The position numbers and the translations under genes are program-made. Positions 29,750 to 34,955 of a stretch of DNA of 34,955 nt are shown here, piece by piece (position 1 is the stretch's first letter; each line of letters opens with the position of its first letter). Under the pieces are notes generated by a model. It did no database searches, was not told where the DNA came from, and saw nothing but the letters and a program-made list of their open reading frames with translations. The DNA is taken from positions 1-34,955 of the forward strand of contig JAWKQN010000030.1 in assembly GCA_041390125.1 (NCBI GenBank), in the 5' to 3' direction. Origin of the DNA: Gemmatimonadota bacterium. GTDB lineage: Bacteria > Gemmatimonadota > Gemmatimonadetes > Longimicrobiales > Gaopeijiaceae.

Positions 29750-30664
29750 CTAGTCGAGCACGCAGGCCGGTCGGTTGGGCGTCGGGAAGTCCTGGTCCAT
29801 GAAGAGGAAGCGCTGCACGTAGGAGGCGAACACCCCGAAGCCGTCCCCCTGCAGGCTCGGCACGCGGACCGGGCCGGACGGGTTGAAGTTCCCGCCCCGC
29901 ACCCAGTTCACGTAGTTGCGATCCGCCGCAGCGATGAAGACCACGGCTCCCGTATAGGGCGGCAGACCCTTCTGGAGCTGGAGCGCCACGTCGCGGTCGA
30001 GGTCGAAGCGGTCGAACACACCGAACTCGGACGGGAAGACGATGGTGGTATCGTCGGCGGAGACCGCCAGACCGAGCAGCTCCAGGGGTTCGGCGAAGTC
30101 CTCCCCCTGGTAGTTGGAGAGGCCCGCGATGGAGGTCTCCGCGACATAGGCCCACACGCCGTCGGAGCGCGTCCAGGCCACCTCCACCAGCGTGTCGCTG
30201 GGCAGCGCGCAGCGCGTTCCGGACGGCGTGGGCCGGATGAAGTCGAACGCGCCCGGCACGGTGGTGCGCCCGTCCAGCCGCCGGCCGTCGGCCGTCTCGA
30301 TGGTCACAGTGAGCGGATCGCCCGGCTGCACCCGCGCCGCCTCCGGGAGCGTGGAGGCGTAGCACAAGGCCGCGCCGGGCGCGGACGCGCCTTCGGGGAG
30401 CTCGCGACACCGATCCGTGTCCACCGGACCCAGCGTGAACGCGCTTCCGTTCTCGACCTGCAGCCGGATGGAGGCGGTCGGGATGGGGGCCGTGTAGCGC
30501 GTGCTGTGCAGCAGCGCGAGGACCTCGGGCGCCGGATCTCCGACCCGCACGAAGACCTCGGCGATCAGCACGTCCTCCGGCTCGGCGACGACCGTATCGG
30601 TGAGGGTACAGCCCACGCTCGCCGATGCGAAGGCCAGAACGGCCGTCAGCCCACGGCGCCTCAT
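29750..30664 (-). CDS. Lipoprotein partner of a TonB-dependent receptor
   Basis: This 304-residue protein has a lipoprotein signal (S-V-G-C, Cys19) followed by a beta-rich region. Strands such as V-L-I-A-E-V-F-V-R-V-G at the start and T-V-T-I-E-T-A-D-G-R-R in the middle suggest Ig-like or sandwich domains. A more mixed C-terminal half contains F-D-R-F-D-L-D-R-D-V-A-L and ends P-A-C-V-L-D. Gene order (TonB receptor then lipoprotein, overlapping ATGA) mimics the DUF4249 lipoproteins that accompany receptors in Bacteroidota, but I cannot confirm that family. It probably sits at the outer membrane and helps the receptor bind its ligand. Confidence 0.78.
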   Translation of the reverse strand: MRRRGLTAVLAFASASVGCTLTDTVVAEPEDVLIAEVFVRVGDPAPEVLALLHSTRYTAPIPTASIRLQVENGSAFTLGPVDTDRCRELPEGASAPGAALCYASTLPEAARVQPGDPLTVTIETADGRRLDGRTTVPGAFDFIRPTPSGTRCALPSDTLVEVAWTRSDGVWAYVAETSIAGLSNYQGEDFAEPLELLGLAVSADDTTIVFPSEFGVFDRFDLDRDVALQLQKGLPPYTGAVVFIAAADRNYVNWVRGGNFNPSGPVRVPSLQGDGFGVFASYVQRFLFMDQDFPTPNRPACVLD

Positions 30665-33057
30665 CGGAAGTTGATCTCCACGCCGAACGTGGGGAGCACC
30701 GGGAACATGGACACGCCACTGCGCGTGGGGGTCGCGGAGTCGTACTCGTAGAAGTAGAAGAGCACGTTCTTGCGATTGTAGACGTTCAGGATGTCCAGGT
30801 GGGGCGTGACGCGACCCCACGGCTTCACGAACGTCTTGCGGAAGCTCACGTCCAGTCGATGGTAGGCCGGATAGCGATCGCCGTTGCGCGGGCCCAGGAT
30901 CACGCCGTAGTCGCCGAGGCCACCATCGGGCGGCCACTGGAGGCGACCGTCCAGGGTGAGCTGCGGCGAGTAGTAGGCGAAGCCACCGAGCGGGCGGGTG
31001 TAGGGTAGTCCCGTACCCAGGTTCCAGCGCAGACCGCCCTCGATGCCGCGCGGAAGCGGCAGCGTGAGGACCAGGTCGGCGTCCAGGCGCCGGTCGAAGA
31101 TGGGTGCATACTCCAGCAGCGGAGCGGGATCGAGGCCGCTGTTGAAGTCGGGAAAGGTGCGCGTGGCCCGCAGCCAGGACAGCGCCAGCCAGCCCGTGAT
31201 GCCTTCCCCGGACTTCCGGACGAACAGGTCCACCCCGTAGGACCGCCCCGTCCCCGGGAGGAAGTCGTCCAGGTCGTCGTTGGGATCCTCGGCGAGGTTG
31301 GTGGTGATCACCCCATCGAAGTCGCGCCCGTAGGCCTCCACGGACACGAACCAGTCCTCCATCGGATACCCTTCCACACCGAACTGCACCTGCTCCGAGG
31401 TGACGACGGGCGCGCGTTCTCCGCTGAGCACCCACACGTCCAGACCGAGCGGCAGCTCCTCGTCGCGGATGGAGTGCAGGAACTGCGTGTAGCGACCCAC
31501 GGAGGCCTTGGCGGCCCAATCGCGTCCGAGGAAGAAGCGCTTGACGGCGACACGCGGCCCGAGCTGCATCGTCGCCCGGCCGGGATCCGCCAGCCAGCCG
31601 TCCACCCGTGTGCCCAGCTCCACCACCCACCGCTCGGCCGTGCGCCAGGTCCCCTGCACGAATCCACCGAGCAGCCACCCGTTGCCACGACCCGCGGCGA
31701 ACTCGGTTCCTCCCGACGCGGCCCGGTTGTCATACGTGAGCCGTTCGGTCTTCACGCCACCCTTCAGCGTCCAGTGGTGCCAGGGCCGCGACTGGGCCTC
31801 ACCGCTCAGCGTGAGCAGGTTGACGGCGCTGCGGAACTCGGTGTCTCCGAAGTCCGGGAAGACGAGGTCGGTACTGAACCGGGACAGGCCGGCGCGCACG
31901 TCGAAGGAGCTGCCGTCGGGGCGCGGCTGCGACCAGCGTGCGCCGAACACGTCGTTGCCCCACCCCCAGTCCACCTTGAGCGGGAAGTCCTCGTCGTCGA
32001 GCTGCGTGAAGTCGATCACGTCGCGCCCGGTGTAGCCCGTCACCGTGAGGCGGCCTCCCCCCGGCGTCCATCCTTCGAAGATCCCTTGCAGGTCCGTGAG
32101 ATGGTACGGGAAGGCGGTGACCGGCTTGAGGAGCAGGTCGAAGTAGGAGCGCCGTCCTGAGACCCGCCAGCGCGAGCTGCTCAGGCCGAGACGCTCGTCC
32201 CACGTGTCGGGCAGACCGCCGCCCACCGCGACGCGACTGGCCAGGAGGGAGATGCCGGCGTCCACGTCCCAGTCGCCGTCTCCGGCGTCGCTCTCGATGG
32301 CCAGGACCGACGACACCCGCCCCCCGTACTCGGCGGGGAAGCCCCCGGCGAACAGCTCGGCCCGCGCCACCATGTCGGCGTTGAACACCGAGAAGAGCCC
32401 CCCGAGGTGGAACGGGTTGAAGATGGGGAGGCCGTCGAGGAGGATCAGGTTCTGGTCGGCGGAGCCACCGCGCACGTTGAACGCGCTGGAGAAGTCCGAC
32501 GTGGAGACCACGCCGGGCAGCACCTCCACCGCGCGCAGCGGGTCGCTCTCCGCGACCCCGGGGATGGCCTCCAGGTCGGCTCCCGACAGCTCCTGGGAGG
32601 TCAGGCCCACGCGATCCTCGAAGCGGGCGCGTTCACGGCTGCGCTCCACGTCCACCGAGATGCCCTCGAGCTCCAGCGCCGCCTGTTGCAGCTCGAGGTC
32701 CACCGTCTGCACCGCCCCCGCGCGGATCTCCAGCGGTCGGGTCGTGAGCGTGAAGCCCAATCGTCCCGCGCGCAGATCGTAGCGCCCGGCCGGCAGGTCC
32801 TCGAGGCGGTAGTAGCCGACCCGGTCGGTCTCGGTGGTGCGGAACGCTGCCTCCTCTCCCGGGCGGAAGAGCTGCACCGCGGCGGCGAAGACGGCGGCGC
32901 CCTCCGCGTCGACGACGCGACCCTGGAGGGTGGCCAGCTGTGCGCTCGCACCGCCGGGCAGCAGTGCCCAGAGGAGAGGGACCAGACAGGTCGCGAGACG
33001 GCGGAGGCCGGTCGGCCGCGGATGCGGCCCGGTGAGCGGAATGCGCACGACGTCCAT
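30661..33057 (-). CDS. TonB-dependent outer-membrane receptor
   Basis: This 798-residue protein has a signal peptide ending A-S-A-Q (about residue 40). A carboxypeptidase-regulatory-like domain follows at about 42-125 (L-Q-G-R-V-V-D-A-E-G-A-A-V). The plug domain at about 150-270 contains the signature D-Q-N-L-I-L-L-D-G-L-P-I-F-N-P and E-Y-G-G-R-V-S-S-V. A 22-strand-type barrel fills the rest and ends in F-G-V-E-I-N-F-R. Such receptors import siderophores, glycans, peptides or other ligands with energy from TonB-ExbBD, none of which is nearby. The frame is open to 33891, but the ATG at 33057 has AGGGAG upstream and begins the signal peptide. Its TGA overlaps the lipoprotein ATG. The substrate cannot be told from the sequence. 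Confidence 0.95.
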   Translation of the reverse strand: MDVVRIPLTGPHPRPTGLRRLATCLVPLLWALLPGGASAQLATLQGRVVDAEGAAVFAAAVQLFRPGEEAAFRTTETDRVGYYRLEDLPAGRYDLRAGRLGFTLTTRPLEIRAGAVQTVDLELQQAALELEGISVDVERSRERARFEDRVGLTSQELSGADLEAIPGVAESDPLRAVEVLPGVVSTSDFSSAFNVRGGSADQNLILLDGLPIFNPFHLGGLFSVFNADMVARAELFAGGFPAEYGGRVSSVLAIESDAGDGDWDVDAGISLLASRVAVGGGLPDTWDERLGLSSSRWRVSGRRSYFDLLLKPVTAFPYHLTDLQGIFEGWTPGGGRLTVTGYTGRDVIDFTQLDDEDFPLKVDWGWGNDVFGARWSQPRPDGSSFDVRAGLSRFSTDLVFPDFGDTEFRSAVNLLTLSGEAQSRPWHHWTLKGGVKTERLTYDNRAASGGTEFAAGRGNGWLLGGFVQGTWRTAERWVVELGTRVDGWLADPGRATMQLGPRVAVKRFFLGRDWAAKASVGRYTQFLHSIRDEELPLGLDVWVLSGERAPVVTSEQVQFGVEGYPMEDWFVSVEAYGRDFDGVITTNLAEDPNDDLDDFLPGTGRSYGVDLFVRKSGEGITGWLALSWLRATRTFPDFNSGLDPAPLLEYAPIFDRRLDADLVLTLPLPRGIEGGLRWNLGTGLPYTRPLGGFAYYSPQLTLDGRLQWPPDGGLGDYGVILGPRNGDRYPAYHRLDVSFRKTFVKPWGRVTPHLDILNVYNRKNVLFYFYEYDSATPTRSGVSMFPVLPTFGVEINFR

Positions 33058-33111
33058 CGGACTCCCTGGAACCCCGTGGAGCCTCTGGTGGTCCGCCGGA
33101 TCGGTGCCTGC

Positions 33112-33117
33112 TACCAT
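33112..33117 (+). promoter_or_regulatory. Possible -10 element of the PLP-enzyme gene
   Basis: TACCAT (33112-33117) fits a TAnnnT -10 about 43 bases before the ATG at 33161, in the 103 bases between divergent genes. No clear -35 lies upstream. Confidence 0.25.
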
Positions 33118-33160
33118 CCCGCTCCGCCCGGGGACCATCCAGCCCAACCCGAAGAGGACC

Positions 33161-34153
33161 ATGGACTTCCGCGCCCGCCTCGCCACCGCGTCCCGGCTTC
33201 GGCTCGCGATCGTGCCCACTCCGTTACGTCCCGTGCCGGCGCTGGAGCGCTGGCTGGACGCCTCGGTCGGCGCGGCCGCTCCGCGCCTGCTCGTCAAGCA
33301 CGACGACCAGACCGGGTTCGGCCTCGGAGGCAACAAGGTCCGCAAGCTGGAATACGAGCTCGCACCGGATCGGCTCGAAGGCGTCACCTGTATCGTCACG
33401 ACGGGAGGCCCGCAGTCGAACCACGCCCGCGTGACGGCCGCAGCGGCCGCGTGGCTGGGGCTGGAGTGCGTGATCGTCACCAACGGCGCGGCGCCGGAGC
33501 CCTTCCGCGGGAATGCCCTGCTGCAGCGGCGGTTCGGGGCGCGCATCGAGACGGTCTCCGGCCGCGACGAGCGGGCGCCCACCATGGAGCGCATCGCGGA
33601 CGAGGTGGCCGCGGCGGGGGGACGGGCTCGGGTGGTGCCGCTCGGCGCGTCGACGGCGCACGGGGCGCTGGGGTATGTGCGCGCCTTCATGGAGCTGGAC
33701 GACGAGCTCGAGCCCGGAGGCCCGCGCACCTGGGTCTTCGTGTCGGCCTCGTCCGGAGGCACCCTGGCCGGGCTGCACCTGGGACGCGCCCTTTGCGGGC
33801 GGGACGACGTGACCCTGGTGGCAGTCTCGGCCGATACGCCCGCGGGAGAGCTGCGGGCGGTCGCGGATCGTCTCGCCACCGAAGCGGCCACGCTGCTGGG
33901 GGTCGAGGCCCGACTCGACGCCGAGCGGCTCGTGGTGGTCGACGATCAGGTGGGGGAGGGATATGGGCTCCCCACCGCGGCCTCGACCGAGGCGGCCTCC
34001 GTGTTCGCGCGTCGGGCGGGCCTGATCCTGGACGACACCTACACGGCCAAGGCCGCGGCCGGCCTCCTCGCAGCCCTGCGGTCCGGCACCGTGGCCGCTC
34101 CCGACCGTGTCGTCTTCTGGCACACCGGGGGCTGGCCGGCCGTCTTCGCCTGA
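33161..34153 (+). CDS. PLP enzyme of the D-cysteine desulfhydrase / ACC deaminase family
   Basis: This 330-residue fold-type II PLP enzyme has the cofactor lysine Lys59 in G-G-N-K-V-R-K-L-E-Y and the substrate loop G-G-P-Q-S-N-H-A-R. Further family blocks are S-S-G-G-T-L-A-G-L, G-E-G-Y-G-L-P-T and L-D-D-T-Y-T-A-K-A-A-A-G-L. It should catalyse elimination or deamination of a small amino acid such as D-cysteine or 1-aminocyclopropane-1-carboxylate. The sequence alone does not separate the two activities. The ATG at 33161 has GAAGAGGA upstream. It is a single gene, divergent from the TonB receptor and followed by a terminator. Confidence 0.93.
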   Translation: MDFRARLATASRLRLAIVPTPLRPVPALERWLDASVGAAAPRLLVKHDDQTGFGLGGNKVRKLEYELAPDRLEGVTCIVTTGGPQSNHARVTAAAAAWLGLECVIVTNGAAPEPFRGNALLQRRFGARIETVSGRDERAPTMERIADEVAAAGGRARVVPLGASTAHGALGYVRAFMELDDELEPGGPRTWVFVSASSGGTLAGLHLGRALCGRDDVTLVAVSADTPAGELRAVADRLATEAATLLGVEARLDAERLVVVDDQVGEGYGLPTAASTEAASVFARRAGLILDDTYTAKAAAGLLAALRSGTVAAPDRVVFWHTGGWPAVFA

Positions 34154-34241
34154 CCCGATCCTCCCGGAGGAGGTCCCGCCTCCGGTTGGACGCGCAGGGA
34201 GCGGGAGCGCCGGCGTTCTCCGACGCGGCGGGCGCACAGAG

Positions 34242-34277
34242 CGAGGCCCCGCGCCCCGGCGGGGGAGCGGGGCCTCG
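34242..34277. terminator. Bidirectional terminator hairpin
   Basis: CGAGGCCCCGC (34242-34252) and GCGGGGCCTCG (34267-34277) form a perfect 11-bp stem with a 14-base GC-rich loop. It lies between the PLP-enzyme gene and the convergent spondin-domain gene, 25 bases from the latter's stop. Confidence 0.7.
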
Positions 34278-34302
34278 ACCCCATCCGGAATGGACGTGGG
34301 GG

Positions 34303-34955
34303 TCAGCGCACGCGCGTGATCTCGAGACGCGCGACCGGGTTGCGCCAGTCGTGGATGGACGGCGTGAGGTCTCCGCCTCCCTCGATGCCGTAGTGCCGGT
34401 GGACCCGGCCGTTCTCGGCCAGCGCCGGATTGCTCATGCCCGTCCCCGGCACCGTGCTCGGTACGCCGGACAGGCTGGGGCACGGAGGCACCAGGTCCGC
34501 GAACGACTCCGTGTTCACCTCCGTCCCCGCATCATAGGCGCGCGTCGACCACGAGCGCATCTCTCCGACCGCGCGTGGCAAGACCACCTTGTTCACGCCG
34601 GTGAACCCGTCGTTGGTGCAGATGAGCATCGAGACGAACGACAGCACCGGCTCCGCCCCGGGTGCGGAGATCTCGAACGTGCGGGCCGTTCCCGGCAACA
34701 CCGGAGGCACCGGACCGAGCCCGACCTGCACGTCCCCCACGTGCGGGTCGGCGGAGAGCGCCATCACCAGGGGATCGATGTTGCCGTTCTCCGCGATCTG
34801 CTGCACACCTCCGCTCGCCGGCTGCCCCAGCGCGAAGACGGTGGTGGCCCAGCGATGGGTGGCGGCCACGGGCGGAGTGAAGGCCTGGTTGGCCGTCAGG
34901 TTGTGCACGGTCACCTCGTAGACGCGGACGTCGTCGGTCGCGTCCGTGTCGTGGG
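34303..34955 (-). CDS. Spondin-domain protein (5' end beyond the window)
   Basis: At least 217 codons are visible. The frame continues off the right edge (V-R-V-Y-E-V-T-V-H-N-L-T), so the GTG at 34914 is not the start. The sequence matches the bacterial spondin-N family: A-F-T-P-P-V-A-A-T-H, L-G-Q-P-A-S-G-G-V-Q-Q-I-A-E-N-G and S-F-V-S-M-L-I-C-T-N-D-G-F. A short tail ends H-D-W-R-N-P-V-A-R-L-E-I-T-R-V. Such proteins are secreted, often with a metal-binding beta-sandwich. A signal peptide is expected upstream of the window but cannot be seen. Function in bacteria is not known. Confidence 0.88.
   Translation of the reverse strand, partial: HDTDATDDVRVYEVTVHNLTANQAFTPPVAATHRWATTVFALGQPASGGVQQIAENGNIDPLVMALSADPHVGDVQVGLGPVPPVLPGTARTFEISAPGAEPVLSFVSMLICTNDGFTGVNKVVLPRAVGEMRSWSTRAYDAGTEVNTESFADLVPPCPSLSGVPSTVPGTGMSNPALAENGRVHRHYGIEGGGDLTPSIHDWRNPVARLEITRVR

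Noticed and set aside
1..34955. CRISPR array, insertion sequence, prophage or integration site
   Set aside because: No spaced direct repeats, transposase or integrase motifs, or terminal inverted repeats were seen anywhere in the window.

Overview
The window is about 70% G+C, densely packed, and looks chromosomal. There are no IS elements, phage genes, CRISPR arrays, rRNAs or recognisable tRNAs. The gene content points to Gemmatimonadota or a neighbouring phylum: a PadR regulator coupled to an 'acidobacterial duplicated orphan permease' (ADOP), a CBM9/DUF5916 surface protein, a TonB-dependent receptor coupled to a small lipoprotein, many exported lipoproteins, and glutaminyl-tRNA synthetase fused to a YqeY domain. 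The phylum is inferred from this content; there is no marker gene to prove it.

Layout. 1-1415 (minus): a two-component system, a histidine kinase followed by the start of a response regulator. 1673-3905 (plus): a small exported protein, then a DegP/HtrA periplasmic protease. 3973-7637 (minus): an M19 dipeptidase lipoprotein, then a CBM9/DUF5916 outer-membrane protein. 7903-9870 (plus): an exported VWA protein of the YfbK type. 9982-10998 (minus): an unrecognised zinc-ribbon membrane protein. 11230-14395 (plus): PadR, ADOP permease and possibly a tiny membrane protein, all joined by 4-base overlaps. 14555-16972 (plus): GlnRS-YqeY with a natural nine-histidine linker. 17043-22478 (minus): a five-gene run of a gamma-glutamyltransferase-like lipoprotein, a D-aminoacylase-like lipoprotein, a deoxyhypusine-synthase-family enzyme, an unknown 156-residue protein and a DUF3291 protein. 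22595-25575 (plus): an ABC-class ATPase (PF09818 type) coupled to an unrecognised 417-residue protein. 25735-25923 (plus): a 62-residue ORF behind an unusually AT-rich leader. 26065-27435 (minus): an aldehyde dehydrogenase. 27876-28538 (plus): a DtxR/MntR-family regulator. 28643-33057 (minus): TonB receptor, lipoprotein and a zinc alcohol dehydrogenase. 33161-34153 (plus): a PLP enzyme of the D-cysteine desulfhydrase/ACC deaminase family. 34303-34955 (minus): a spondin-domain protein cut by the window edge.

Much of the content concerns the envelope, periplasmic proteolysis and amino-acid or peptide salvage. The part that most deserves a second look is the 17.0-22.5 kb operon. Its first three enzymes each belong to a known family, but each has lost a signature active-site residue: the substrate-binding Arg of GGT, the zinc-ligand Cys of D-aminoacylase, and the pocket His and Asp of deoxyhypusine synthase. 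Together they could form an undescribed amine or peptide pathway. Other notable points are the His9 linker in GlnRS, a DtxR-type regulator with manganese-type ligands and a dyad over its own putative -35, several genes that may be leaderless, and a glycosidase-like protein that seems to lack its catalytic barrel.
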